This document shows positions 42,582 through 51,118 of a stretch of 64,000 nucleotides of DNA, in pieces. The stretch comes from JAHCHG01 sp965214585 (GTDB taxonomy: Bacteria > Acidobacteriota > Blastocatellia > Pyrinomonadales > Pyrinomonadaceae), in the NCBI GenBank assembly GCA_965214585.1, contig OZ243957.1:2728001-2792000 (forward strand), written 5' to 3'. The position numbers were made by a program, and so were the translations under genes. The first letter of the stretch is position 1. Each line of letters starts with the position of its first letter. The notes under the pieces are model-generated. The model saw only the letters and a program-made list of their open reading frames with translations. It searched no databases and was not told where the DNA came from.

Positions 42582-43514
42582 TCAAGCCGTAATGATAACC
42601 GCTTTCGTGCCGGTAAGTTCCGAGAAATCCTTTGTAAAAATCGTATCAACCGCGCGAATTTCTCCGATTGTTTCGATCAGTTCCTGCGTTGAAATAAAAT
42701 TGCTTTCCGTGTGCGCGATTGCCCAATTTTTGATGTGCGAAGCGCGGTTTAAAGTGTCTTCCAGAAATTGCAGATACTGCGATTTCGACTTGACGGAACT
42801 TCCCAATTCGCCGTTTCGTTTTTTTTCCAGATCGTCCCAGAAATCATCTGCCGATCTTATCCATTCTTCGCGCCAAGCCGTCCAGCCGAGACTGTTTTTC
42901 AAACCCGAATCGTAATTTTGCGGAAGACGCGCGAACATCAGATCGGCTCGGTTTTCGGCGATAAAAGTCTGCGCGTTTTTTCCGGCGCATAAATTTTCCT
43001 TTTTATTATCAAAAGGTTCGGGGAAAATGCTCCAAAGTCTTTTGTAAACTGCCGAAAGCGGCTGGCGAAGTTCGCTGGTTTCGTCGTCAAAAGATAAAAC
43101 GTAATCGCCGACGCTCATCGAGATCGTCAGAGCGACGGCTTTTTTGACAAACGAAAAATTCTGCTCGATATTTCGCCGCACATTATCAAACCAGATCGAA
43201 TCTATCTCGCCGAACCAATTTTTCAGACTTTCGTTTTCCAGTTGATAATGCGGAACGTAAGCATCTTTCAGAATTTTTTCCACATCTTCGTCGGTTAAAA
43301 TTTCTGAATCGTTCTCGATCAGCGCGACGGCTTTGAAATGCTCTGATTGCAGTAAATCGTTTGTTAAAATTTGCGCGTTCCAGCGTTTCAGATAATAACT
43401 CAGTTTCGATTCGCTCGAAAACGGGAAGATCACCGTTTCATACTTTAAACGGCGCAGAACATTCAGTTCAAAAGCCAGCCAGCTTTTCGGAATTGTATCA
43501 AGTTGATTCGGCAT
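42582..43514 (-). CDS. Hypothetical protein, possible degenerate D12-type methyltransferase fold
   Basis: A 310-residue soluble protein. The N-terminal part (FPFSSESKLSYYLKRWNAQI followed by LTNDLLQS) resembles the start of D12-class adenine methyltransferases, in which FxGGG and ND motifs bind SAM. The Gly-rich FxGxG motif is replaced here and no DPPY motif is seen, so catalytic activity is doubtful. The C-terminal end (SELTGTKAVIITA) may return to the Rossmann core. The resemblance is from reading alone and may be superficial. It is encoded 12 bases upstream of panB and 48 after the HD-domain gene, in an apparent operon. Confidence 0.55.
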   Translation of the reverse strand: MPNQLDTIPKSWLAFELNVLRRLKYETVIFPFSSESKLSYYLKRWNAQILTNDLLQSEHFKAVALIENDSEILTDEDVEKILKDAYVPHYQLENESLKNWFGEIDSIWFDNVRRNIEQNFSFVKKAVALTISMSVGDYVLSFDDETSELRQPLSAVYKRLWSIFPEPFDNKKENLCAGKNAQTFIAENRADLMFARLPQNYDSGLKNSLGWTAWREEWIRSADDFWDDLEKKRNGELGSSVKSKSQYLQFLEDTLNRASHIKNWAIAHTESNFISTQELIETIGEIRAVDTIFTKDFSELTGTKAVIITA

Positions 43515-43562
43515 AAAATGACGGCTTGCAAATTATACGGCAAAATTTACGCTTTGGAAAAA

Positions 43563-44186
43563 TCAGACGACGCTTTTTAAGTCTTTTTCGGCAAAAGATT
43601 TTATTTCTTTCAGATCGTCGAGCGATAAAAAAGCCCGGACGACTTTCGGATCAAATTCGATTCCAGCCCATTCGGTCAGGGTTCGTTTCGCATCAAGTTC
43701 GGAAATCGCCACGCTATACGGGCGCGAATCGGTCAGAGCCGCATAAGTATCGGCGACGCGCAAAATGCGTGCGGCAAGCGGAATCTGTTCGCGTGTTAAT
43801 TTATCCGGGTAGCCTTCGCCGTTCCACCATTCGTGATGCCAGCGCACGAGCAAACAGGCGGCGCGGCTGAAACCGCGTTTTGCCGCTTCCTGCTCGCCGA
43901 TCACCGGATGCCTCTGCATATCAATTCTTTCGTCGCTGCCGAGAATTCTGCTGCTTTTTATGTAATCACGATTCATTACGACCTCACCGATGTCGTGAAT
44001 CAGCGCGGCTTGCTGCAGAAAAAGCCTGTCTTGGGAAGCGAATCCGAATTTTTCGGCGAGCTTGTCGGCGATCCGCGCAATGCGCGAAGCGTGCGAATGT
44101 TCGTAACACTCGAAATCATCGGTTATACGGGCGATCTTTAAAAATTCTTCGCCGATATTTTCTTCGATGACAGAAAGAGTTTCCAT
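43563..44186 (-). CDS. HD-GYP-like phosphohydrolase
   Basis: A 207-residue single-domain HD protein. Metal ligands: HSHASRIARIADK (about 29-41), HDIGE (about 69-73) and HPVIGEQEA (about 98-106). The HHEWWNGEGYPDKLTREQIP block (about 121-140) contains a GYP triad and is followed by AARILRVADTYAALTDSRPY. This is the pattern of HD-GYP c-di-GMP phosphodiesterases, with no receiver domain attached. A GGDEF protein is encoded about 4 kb away, so c-di-GMP breakdown is plausible. The fit in HD-GYP blocks is good; specificity is inferred. Confidence 0.83.
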   Translation of the reverse strand: METLSVIEENIGEEFLKIARITDDFECYEHSHASRIARIADKLAEKFGFASQDRLFLQQAALIHDIGEVVMNRDYIKSSRILGSDERIDMQRHPVIGEQEAAKRGFSRAACLLVRWHHEWWNGEGYPDKLTREQIPLAARILRVADTYAALTDSRPYSVAISELDAKRTLTEWAGIEFDPKVVRAFLSLDDLKEIKSFAEKDLKSVV

Positions 44187-44268
44187 ACATAGATACTAAA
44201 CCAAATCAGGCGGGCGCGGGCAAGTGCGATTCGATTTTTTTGTTCGTCGGGTTTTATATTTTCGCCGG

Positions 44269-45840
44269 TTAGTCGTTTTGCAAACTGTCGAGAAGTCTTC
44301 GCGCGTCCGCGTGGTCGGGATGTTTCTGCAAAAGCCTTTTGAGTTCGCCTTTGGCGCGAACATTTAATCCGATTTGGGCGAAAAATTCCGCGTAGATATA
44401 TTTATACAGATGATTTTCGGGATCGAGGCGCACGGCAGTCTGAATTTCCGCTTCGGCTTTATGCTGCTCCGATTTTATATAAGATAACGCTTTGCCGAAA
44501 TAAGCGTGGTAACGGGCGTTATCTTTCGCGCCCTGAACGGCTCTGGCAAAAAAAGCGACGGCTTTTTCCGGCTGATCGTTAAGCAGAAAACTGAATCCCT
44601 TTTCAAAAAAGTCATCCGCTTCCCTGATTTTTTTGTGATCGTCAATCTTATCGGCGGAAATACCTTTTTCCTCCAGTTTTTTTAATTCTTCAAGTTCTTT
44701 ACGCATTTTATAATCGTATAAACTTTTGCTTTTTTCGTTTTTTAATATTTCATACGCCTGCGCGATTTTTGCAAACGCATCCTGAATTTCCTGTTGCTGC
44801 TTGACATTACCTTTTTTATGAAAAATATCCGGGTGAAAGTTTTTCGCATATTTAAAATAGGCGCGTTTTATTTCGGCATTACCGGCTTCGGTAGAAATAT
44901 CGAGCAGTTCGTAATGATTTGCCGCGTTTTTAATTCGCAGAAGATAATCTTCGAGGCTTTCCGTTTCTTCGGACGGCTTTTCGACGACGATTTCTTTTTC
45001 CGGTTCAAGCTGTTTTTGCTTAACCGGAGCAGTTTCGACTGGTTCGATAATTTCGCTGCCAACCGAATCTTTGAGCGAAACTTGCGCCGACAAAATTTTC
45101 GATATTTTTCTTTCGGAAAAAGCCGCGTTCCAGTTTTGCCGAAAAACCAAATTGCCGAGCCACAAACCGTATAGAAATTTTTTGGTAACGTCTTCGGGCA
45201 AACCGCTTGTTTGATTTATCCGGGCGAGCGTCTGGAAAGAGTTTTCAAAACGCGAAAGCAGAAAAGCCTCGCTCGGCAGTAAATCGAGTTTTTGCAAAGC
45301 GGCGGACGGATTTAAACCGAATTCCTGATTCGGATTTTTTAATCTGCCAGCCGCCTGCGAAGTCGTCAGACCGCGCGAATAATCGAGCAGCATTCGGTTC
45401 AGATCAACTTTAAATTCAATGTCGTTCTTGATTCTTGCCAAATAGCTGAAAGTCCAATCTCCGTTTTGCCACATCAGAATCGAACGCAGAATTTCTTCGA
45501 GTTGGCGCGAAATTATCCGATCAATTTCATCTTGCGAAAGAATTTTTCTCTCGATGATTGATTGCCTGAGCTGCAAATCGTTCGTAAAGTTTTTTATCGA
45601 AACGAGATTCTGTTTCGATATTTTTTCCTCGCGCAGAAGTATCTCGAAAAGCCTGTGTTCGCGCGAGTTTGAAGCGATAAAGGCGGTTTCGCCGTTTTTT
45701 ATATAAATCACCGCTTTCTGCTCGCCGCAATTTACCCGGAACGAGCCGTTCAAATTTGCCGTTCGCGCTTCGGCGAGCAATTCGGCAAGCGGATGTTCGC
45801 GCAAACTTCCTTCTAATTCAGAATTATTTTGTGAATCCAT
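44269..45840 (-). CDS. PATAN(DUF4388)-DnaJ-TPR fusion protein
   Basis: A 523-residue cytoplasmic protein joining three modules. The N-terminal PATAN/DUF4388 domain (LEGSLREHPLAELLAEARTA, to about residue 170) is common in Myxococcota and Acidobacteriota and linked to surface-sensing and motility regulators. A J domain spans about 308-375, with HPD at 336-338 (YAKNFHPDIFHKKG), so DnaK could be recruited. The C-terminus is TPR-like (FFEKGFSFLLNDQPEKAVAF, AVRLDPENHLYKYIYAEF). The whole suggests a scaffold that couples chaperone action to a signalling complex. MglA/MglB occur in the same genome, which fits the motility association of PATAN proteins, but no direct link is shown. Confidence 0.82.
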   Translation of the reverse strand: MDSQNNSELEGSLREHPLAELLAEARTANLNGSFRVNCGEQKAVIYIKNGETAFIASNSREHRLFEILLREEKISKQNLVSIKNFTNDLQLRQSIIERKILSQDEIDRIISRQLEEILRSILMWQNGDWTFSYLARIKNDIEFKVDLNRMLLDYSRGLTTSQAAGRLKNPNQEFGLNPSAALQKLDLLPSEAFLLSRFENSFQTLARINQTSGLPEDVTKKFLYGLWLGNLVFRQNWNAAFSERKISKILSAQVSLKDSVGSEIIEPVETAPVKQKQLEPEKEIVVEKPSEETESLEDYLLRIKNAANHYELLDISTEAGNAEIKRAYFKYAKNFHPDIFHKKGNVKQQQEIQDAFAKIAQAYEILKNEKSKSLYDYKMRKELEELKKLEEKGISADKIDDHKKIREADDFFEKGFSFLLNDQPEKAVAFFARAVQGAKDNARYHAYFGKALSYIKSEQHKAEAEIQTAVRLDPENHLYKYIYAEFFAQIGLNVRAKGELKRLLQKHPDHADARRLLDSLQND

Positions 45841-45989
45841 CGAAATTTTTTTTGCAGAAATTGATTTTTCGGACTGCGTGAAGAACGGCGGTATTTTTCA
45901 ACCGTTCTTTGTATAATAACAAATTCTCAGGCGAAATGTTAAGAAAAAATTTGATTAACAATAAGCCGTAAAAGAATTATCATAAAATT

Positions 45990-46448
45990 ATGCTTCATAA
46001 ATTTGAGTTAATCGGCGAAAATGTGCGTTTGTGGCAGAAAAGGGGCGAAACTTACGAGCATATTTTGATGAAGGCTCTGGCTTACGCAATGTTCGTCGGC
46101 GAATATCCGAATCTGGAAATCGAAGTGCGCGTCGGCTTGCGTTACAAACCCGATCTGATTTCGGTCAAACAGAACGGCGAATTTGCGTTTTGGGGAGAAT
46201 GCGGTTTGAATACGATTAGAAAAACCGCTTGGCTGCTAAAACATTCGGGAACGGAAAAACTCGCTCTGTTTAAAATCGGCTTTAACGTCGAGGCTCTGAC
46301 AAAACAACTGCGAAAGGAAATTCCCGGAAAATACCGCGCCGAACGGCGTTTGATCTTGATAAATTTTGATAAAAACATAAAAAATCTGACGCAAAGCAAA
46401 AAAATCGAAAAAGTTCACGACCATTGGTTTGAAAAATTTGTAATCTGA
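45990..46448 (+). CDS. Conserved hypothetical protein with degenerate nuclease-like core
   Basis: A 152-residue soluble protein. I recall close relatives across several phyla starting with the same FELIGENVRLWQKRGETYEH block. The sequence LRYKPDLISVKQNGEFAFWGECG resembles a PD-(D/E)xK strand-turn-strand, but the final Lys position is occupied by Gly/Cys, so nuclease chemistry is uncertain. The C-terminal half (AERRLILINFDKNI, then IEKVHDHWFEKF) is conserved in memory. It is divergent from the PATAN-DnaJ gene. No function is assigned. Confidence 0.7.
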   Translation: MLHKFELIGENVRLWQKRGETYEHILMKALAYAMFVGEYPNLEIEVRVGLRYKPDLISVKQNGEFAFWGECGLNTIRKTAWLLKHSGTEKLALFKIGFNVEALTKQLRKEIPGKYRAERRLILINFDKNIKNLTQSKKIEKVHDHWFEKFVI

Positions 46449-46482
46449 ATTAGATTAGAGAATGCTGAAAATAAGAATCGAA

Positions 46483-46602
46483 CCACGAAGAAACACGGAG
46501 AAAATACGAAGTTTTATTTGTTTATCAGACTTCAATAATTTTATTTTAGGGAAAGATGCGTTGGTTTTTTCTACTTCGTGAAATTTTCGTGGTGCTTCGC
46601 GG
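46483..46602. repeat. Hairpin with period-7 arms around an AT-rich loop
   Basis: Left arm CCACGAA, GAAACAC, GGAGAAA, ATACGAA; right arm CTTCGTG, AAATTTT, CGTGGTG, CTTCGCG. In each arm the matching units are 21 bases apart. The arms are partly complementary. Confidence 0.55.
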
Positions 46603-46656
46603 TTTGCATTCTTTTTTCAATAAAGTTTTTTGCGAAAATAATTTAAGATAAATTTT

Positions 46657-47409
46657 ATGAATTCAAATGAAGTTACAGTTCGTGAGGTCGAAAAATTTGA
46701 TGAAATAGAAGCGTGCGTTCGGCTTCAGAGAAAAGTTTTCGCTTTTCCCGAAATTGAGGTTTCGCCGGTTCGCCACTTTATAGTAACAAAAAAGGCGGGC
46801 GGTTTTACGCTCGGAGCGTTTTTCGGCGGCGAACTTGTCGGATTTGTTTTAAGCGTGATGGCTTTTTCGGGAAACGAGAAATTTTTTTACTCGCATATGA
46901 CCGCCGTGAGCAAAAAAGTGCAAAATCGGGGAATCGGCGCACGGCTCAAATGGGCGCAGCGCGAAACCGCCTTAGCAAAAGGCGTGAACTTTATAAAATG
47001 GACATTTCAGCCGGTTCAGGCGCGAAACGCTTTTTTTAATCTGGAAAAATTAGGCGCAGTCGTGCGCGAGTATCAGCCGAATTTTTACGGCACGGATTAT
47101 TCGGCTGCAAAAGATCAAGATGAAAAAATCGGACTCGATTCCGACAGACTTTTCGGCGAATGGCAGCTTGATTCGGCGAAAGTTACCAGTTTAGCAAAAG
47201 GCGAAACTTTCAAAGAACAAGGCGAAATTGCTCAAAAAATCGAAATTCCGAACGATTGGAACGAATTGGTCAAGACGAATCCGGGCGAAGCGGTTCGCCG
47301 GCAGGAAAAAATCAAAAACGAGTTTCAGACGGCTTTTGACCGAAACTTAGTTGCCAGAAGTTTTGTCAAAAGCCCGGAAAATCCGCATTATCTGCTGTTT
47401 GAAAATTAA
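46657..47409 (+). CDS. GNAT-family acetyltransferase-like protein (COG3375 type)
   Basis: A 250-residue protein with a GNAT core in its first 150 residues: an N-terminal strand (VTVREVEKFDEIEACVRLQ), then GELVGFVLSVMAF, and the acetyl-CoA-binding loop KKVQNRGIGARLKWAQRE (about 87-104) with Q/RxxGxG/A. The C-terminal 100 residues (EIPNDWNELVKTNPGEAVRR) extend beyond the ordinary fold, as in the predicted GNAT group COG3375. The substrate is unknown. It stands alone between a hairpin repeat and element B3. Confidence 0.8.
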   Translation: MNSNEVTVREVEKFDEIEACVRLQRKVFAFPEIEVSPVRHFIVTKKAGGFTLGAFFGGELVGFVLSVMAFSGNEKFFYSHMTAVSKKVQNRGIGARLKWAQRETALAKGVNFIKWTFQPVQARNAFFNLEKLGAVVREYQPNFYGTDYSAAKDQDEKIGLDSDRLFGEWQLDSAKVTSLAKGETFKEQGEIAQKIEIPNDWNELVKTNPGEAVRRQEKIKNEFQTAFDRNLVARSFVKSPENPHYLLFEN

Positions 47410-47440
47410 TTTCGCAACTCGATTACAGTTTAACTTTATT

Positions 47441-47620
47441 GCTCTTTTAATCGCTCGCTGAAAGTGAGCAGCAGTTTTCTACATAATTTGTTCGTCGCCT
47501 TCAGCGACGGAGTTTTTGATGTATCTGACCTAGCGATTCTCGCTAGGTTATAATGTTAGTCGCCGTTGGCGACAAGAATACTGACTGAACAAGTTTTTCA
47601 CCACTAATTGTCAAAGAGCC
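47441..47620. mobile_element. MITE-like element B, copy B3 (internal deletion)
   Basis: Begins GCTCTTT, part of the B terminal repeat, then jumps to the CGCTCGCTGAAAGTGAG hairpin and keeps the remaining B sequence to the intact end CCACTAATTGTCAAAGAGCC. About 110 bases of the complete copy are missing next to the left end. It lies in the spacer between two convergent genes. Confidence 0.8.
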
Positions 47621-47628
47621 GGTTTTAT

Positions 47629-49191
47629 TTAAGCGGCAAATTTGCTGCCGCTGTCGGAAACGAAAATTTTGTCATTCGGCAAAATCCGCCTGCGCGATTT
47701 TTGTTTTGCCTGATACATTTCGGCATCGGCGCGGCGCAGAAGTTCTTCGAGAGTTTTTCCGTTTTGCGGATAATAAGCCGCGCCGACGCTCAAATCGGCG
47801 ATCAGCGTGTGTTTGCCGACTTTGAAAGGTCTGTGAACATTTTCGAGCAATCTTTTTGAAACGGATTTCATATCCGATTCGTCGCAGTCGTGCAGAAGCG
47901 CGACAAATTCATCGCCGCCGAAACGCGCCAGAAGATCGGGTTTTCGCAAAACGGAAGCGACACGCGCCGCGACGTATTTTAGAAATTCGTCGCCCGTATC
48001 GTGTCCCATCGTGTCATTAATTTGCTTAAAATGATTCAGATCGAAATACAAAATCGCAAAAGTTTCACCGTTTTTTTCGGCTTTTTCAAGCGCGATCTTT
48101 ACTTCTTCGGCAAATTTACGGCGATTGGCAAGCCGCGTCAGAGGATCGTGAAAAGCGAGAGTTTCAAGCGAAATCTGCTGTTGTTTCTGGGCTGTGATGT
48201 CGCGGATCGTAAAAATGCGTCCGTTGTATTTTCCGCTGCTTCCTCTTAGCGGCGTGATGCTGATTGACATAAAACGTCTGTTTCCTTTTACATCCAGTTC
48301 GATCTCGTCGTATAAATCAATCTGATTGCGGTATTTGCTGACGACATTTTCCCAAGGCTCGAAGGCTTTATCGAAACTCTGCCCGATAATTTTTTTCGCC
48401 GTTTTCCCGAAACCTTTGGCGGCGGCGGGATTTATGTCCATCACCGTATTGTTTTGATCGAAAATGATTACGCCGTCGCGGATGGTTTTAAAAACCGTTT
48501 CGTAAGCAATCGGATTGCTGACCAGAAAATGATAGCGAAAAATGGCGACTGACATAATCACGAAAAACGCCGGAAAACTCAGCGATGTGTAGCTGAATTC
48601 GCTGACCAATCTGAAAGTTCCGGCGATGTTTACGGCAAACGGAACGCATAAAGAGATCAAAAGAATAAAAATCTGTTTGCGGTGATGGCTGGAAGCGCGG
48701 CTGAATTCAAACAAAACGATTAGAAAACCGACTGCCATCAAAGCGTAGCTGTATGGCAGATAAACGAGCCAGAAATAATAGCCGTAATCGAATTTGAGCG
48801 AATTCATTACGCCAAGACTCGTTTTGCTGAAAAAAAGCAGATGCTGCTGATTCGTCAGCAGAACGAACCACGAAATGCACGGAATAATGCTGAGTCGGAT
48901 AATTGTTCTGCGGCTGATCTCTCTTCCGCAATACTGATAAATAAAAACCAGCAGAGCAACGGGAAGCGGCGCGACTCCGAGATAACGCACGAGTTCGCCG
49001 ATCCATTGCCCGTCGAGCGTGTAACTGAGCCGCCCGATAACGTCGCCCAGCATCCATAAAACAGTTGTAAAACAGGCGACGGCAAACGCTCTCGTGCCGC
49101 GTGCCTGCTGATGCCGCCACGCATAAATGCAAATGAATGACGAAATCACAAGAGATATAATCAAGTAAATAACGGTAAAGTTGAATCTCAT
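47629..49191 (-). CDS. Membrane diguanylate cyclase: 7TM-PAS-GGDEF
   Basis: A 520-residue inner-membrane c-di-GMP synthase. Seven N-terminal helices (residues 1-225; the first is VIYLIISLVISSFICIYAW) match the histidine-kinase N-terminal 7TM sensor. A PAS domain follows (VFKTIRDGVIIFDQNNTVMD, about 235-340). The GGDEF domain has the intact active site GGDEF at 425-429, and an inhibitory site RKPD at 416-419, spaced five residues before it, so feedback control by c-di-GMP is likely. The N-terminal substrate-binding pattern DLNHFKQINDTMGHDTGDE is complete. An HD-GYP-like protein is encoded nearby. Confidence 0.93.
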   Translation of the reverse strand: MRFNFTVIYLIISLVISSFICIYAWRHQQARGTRAFAVACFTTVLWMLGDVIGRLSYTLDGQWIGELVRYLGVAPLPVALLVFIYQYCGREISRRTIIRLSIIPCISWFVLLTNQQHLLFFSKTSLGVMNSLKFDYGYYFWLVYLPYSYALMAVGFLIVLFEFSRASSHHRKQIFILLISLCVPFAVNIAGTFRLVSEFSYTSLSFPAFFVIMSVAIFRYHFLVSNPIAYETVFKTIRDGVIIFDQNNTVMDINPAAAKGFGKTAKKIIGQSFDKAFEPWENVVSKYRNQIDLYDEIELDVKGNRRFMSISITPLRGSSGKYNGRIFTIRDITAQKQQQISLETLAFHDPLTRLANRRKFAEEVKIALEKAEKNGETFAILYFDLNHFKQINDTMGHDTGDEFLKYVAARVASVLRKPDLLARFGGDEFVALLHDCDESDMKSVSKRLLENVHRPFKVGKHTLIADLSVGAAYYPQNGKTLEELLRRADAEMYQAKQKSRRRILPNDKIFVSDSGSKFAA

Positions 49192-49474
49192 TAAACGGGG
49201 TTTTTTTGAATTATTCTTTGAAGGTTGCGAAGAAGGTTTGAAAGCAATAAAGAATTATTGCCGCAGACGACTATTTATAATAACTTATATTACTGCCGTA
49301 TTTCAACAAATTTTTAAAGTAAATTATAATTTGGAAAGAAGATAAGTCAGCCGCGCCGCAATTCAAAGCCGACGCTTTTTTTATCTGCATTTTTAAAGGA
49401 ACATTTTTATTTGTGCTTTTCTCTTTTACGCCAATTTGATTTAAAATGAAAGGAAAAATACTGGACAAATAAAT

Positions 49475-49768
49475 ATGGAAACTTTCGATACACTTTGGGA
49501 TTACTGCAAATCAAACAAAAGAGTAGTTCCGCGCGATTGGAATAAAGTTTATCAAATGCTTGATAACAAAGGATTAAGACCTTCCGGGCAATTTGAACCG
49601 TCGCTGCCGTTTACGGGCGAAGCGGCGGAGGACACATTACCGATTGAGAAACAATCGAGATTTAAGGAACACATCGTCTGGGCGAATGAAAACGACCAAA
49701 TCGAAGAAATCGGAGAATATCTGCGTTCTCTGGATGAAGAAGATTGGTATCATTTCGGCGAGATTTAG
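49475..49768 (+). CDS. Small acidic hypothetical protein
   Basis: A 97-residue, acidic, soluble protein. Notable stretch: LWDYCKSNKRVVPRDWNKVY, followed by GLRPSGQFEPSLPFTGEAA and the terminal LRSLDEEDWYHFGEI. I do not recognise a family. Its start is preceded by a weak GGACAAATAA. Codon use resembles the neighbours. It is convergent with the NRAMP-like gene 18 bases away, and nothing around hints at its role. Confidence 0.55.
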   Translation: METFDTLWDYCKSNKRVVPRDWNKVYQMLDNKGLRPSGQFEPSLPFTGEAAEDTLPIEKQSRFKEHIVWANENDQIEEIGEYLRSLDEEDWYHFGEI

Positions 49769-49786
49769 CAGTTTAAGCCGCAAATT

Positions 49787-51004
49787 TTACGCGGCTGGAT
49801 TTCCCTGAATCGTTTTTAAGACAGACGGGAAGGACTCCCAGACAATTTGTAAACTGAAAAACAGCATTATGATTACAACCGCCCAGCCTGCAATTTGCAG
49901 CCACAGCGGATGTCTGTAATCGCCCGTGATTTGCCGTTTGCGCGAGGCGATCAGAATCAGCGCAAGTCCGATTGGCAAAATAAAACCGTTGAATGTTCCA
50001 GCCAAGATCAGCAGCAGAACGGGTTTTCCGATTGATACGAAAATTACGGTTGATGCGAAAATGAAAGCGATTATCAGATGTTTATTGTAATCGTCGAGTT
50101 TTTTGTTGAACGTCCTGATAAAGGAAACGGAAGTGTAAGCCGCGCCGATAACGGAAGTTATCGCCGCGCACCACATTACAACGCCGAAAATTTTGTAGCC
50201 GACTTCGCCCGCCGCAAGTTGAAAAACGGATGCCGGCGGATTTTTTTCGTCAATCGTCAGACCGAGCGCGACAACTCCGAGTGCCGCCAGAAAAAGCAGA
50301 AATCTGATAATCGCGGTCAGAATAATTCCGGCTGCCGCGCTCTTATTTACTTCCGAAAGCGAATCTCTGCCCGAAACTCCGGCATCAATTAAGCGGTGCG
50401 CTCCGGCAAAACTTATGTATCCGCCGACAGTTCCGCCGACTAACGTAACGATTGTTAAAGCGTTTATTTGCAGCGGGATAAATGTTCTATAAACGGCTTC
50501 GCCGATTGGCGGCTGAGAAACGATTACGACGTAAATTATCAAAAGCAGCATCACGAATCCGAGAATTTTTACAAAAACGTCCAGAGCCTTGCCGAATTCC
50601 TTAAACAGAAAAATCGTGATTCCGACAACCGCGCTGATCGCCGCGCCGATTCTCACGTCAATTCCGAACAGAACATTTAACCCCAAACCCGCGCCCGCGA
50701 TGTTGCCGATGTTAAACGCCAAACCGCCGAGAACGATCAGAAACGCCAAAAGATAACCGCTGCCGAGAATCGTTTCGTTCGCCACGTCCTGCGCTCTTTT
50801 TTCGCTGACGGTCAACACGCGCCAGATATTGAGTTGGGCGAAAATATCCAGAATCACGGAAAGCAAGATCACGAAACCGAAACTTGCCGCCAAGTCTTTG
50901 GTAAATTTTGCGGTCTGCGTGAGAAATCCGGGACCGACGGCGGACGTTGCCATCAGAAACGCCGCGCCCAAGATTACGGAAGATAGAGTGTTTTTTTTCA
51001 TCAA
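49787..51004 (-). CDS. NRAMP-related divalent metal transporter lacking the usual metal-site motifs
   Basis: A 405-residue inner-membrane protein with about 11 helices and the NRAMP/LeuT-like fold. The helix 1 region reads TSAVGPGFLTQTAKFTKDLA, where classic MntH has DPGN; in helix 6, SFAGAHRLIDAG stands where MPH is expected. The loss of these residues places it outside the Mn/Fe transporters, possibly with the Mg2+-type NRMT group or the YcsG group. Substrate is therefore unknown. It is followed on the same strand by nothing, and lies downstream of the ilvE terminator. The ATG is followed at once by a second, so the start could be either of the two. Confidence 0.78.
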   Translation of the reverse strand: MMKKNTLSSVILGAAFLMATSAVGPGFLTQTAKFTKDLAASFGFVILLSVILDIFAQLNIWRVLTVSEKRAQDVANETILGSGYLLAFLIVLGGLAFNIGNIAGAGLGLNVLFGIDVRIGAAISAVVGITIFLFKEFGKALDVFVKILGFVMLLLIIYVVIVSQPPIGEAVYRTFIPLQINALTIVTLVGGTVGGYISFAGAHRLIDAGVSGRDSLSEVNKSAAAGIILTAIIRFLLFLAALGVVALGLTIDEKNPPASVFQLAAGEVGYKIFGVVMWCAAITSVIGAAYTSVSFIRTFNKKLDDYNKHLIIAFIFASTVIFVSIGKPVLLLILAGTFNGFILPIGLALILIASRKRQITGDYRHPLWLQIAGWAVVIIMLFFSLQIVWESFPSVLKTIQGNPAA

Positions 51005-51030
51005 GCGGAAATCGGATTTTTGATTCTAAA

Positions 51031-51087
51031 ATAAAAAAAAGATTTTGTTTTGATAAATTACAGCAAAAATTTACCAAAACAAAATCT
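51031..51087 (-). terminator. Intrinsic terminator after ilvE
   Basis: Perfect 13-bp inverted repeat AGATTTTGTTTTG / CAAAACAAAATCT with a loop of about 23 bases; on the minus strand it is followed by eight T. It lies 32 bases beyond the ilvE stop. Confidence 0.75.
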
Positions 51088-51118
51088 CAAACTTAAAAAA
51101 GCGTTCTGAAACCGGCGA

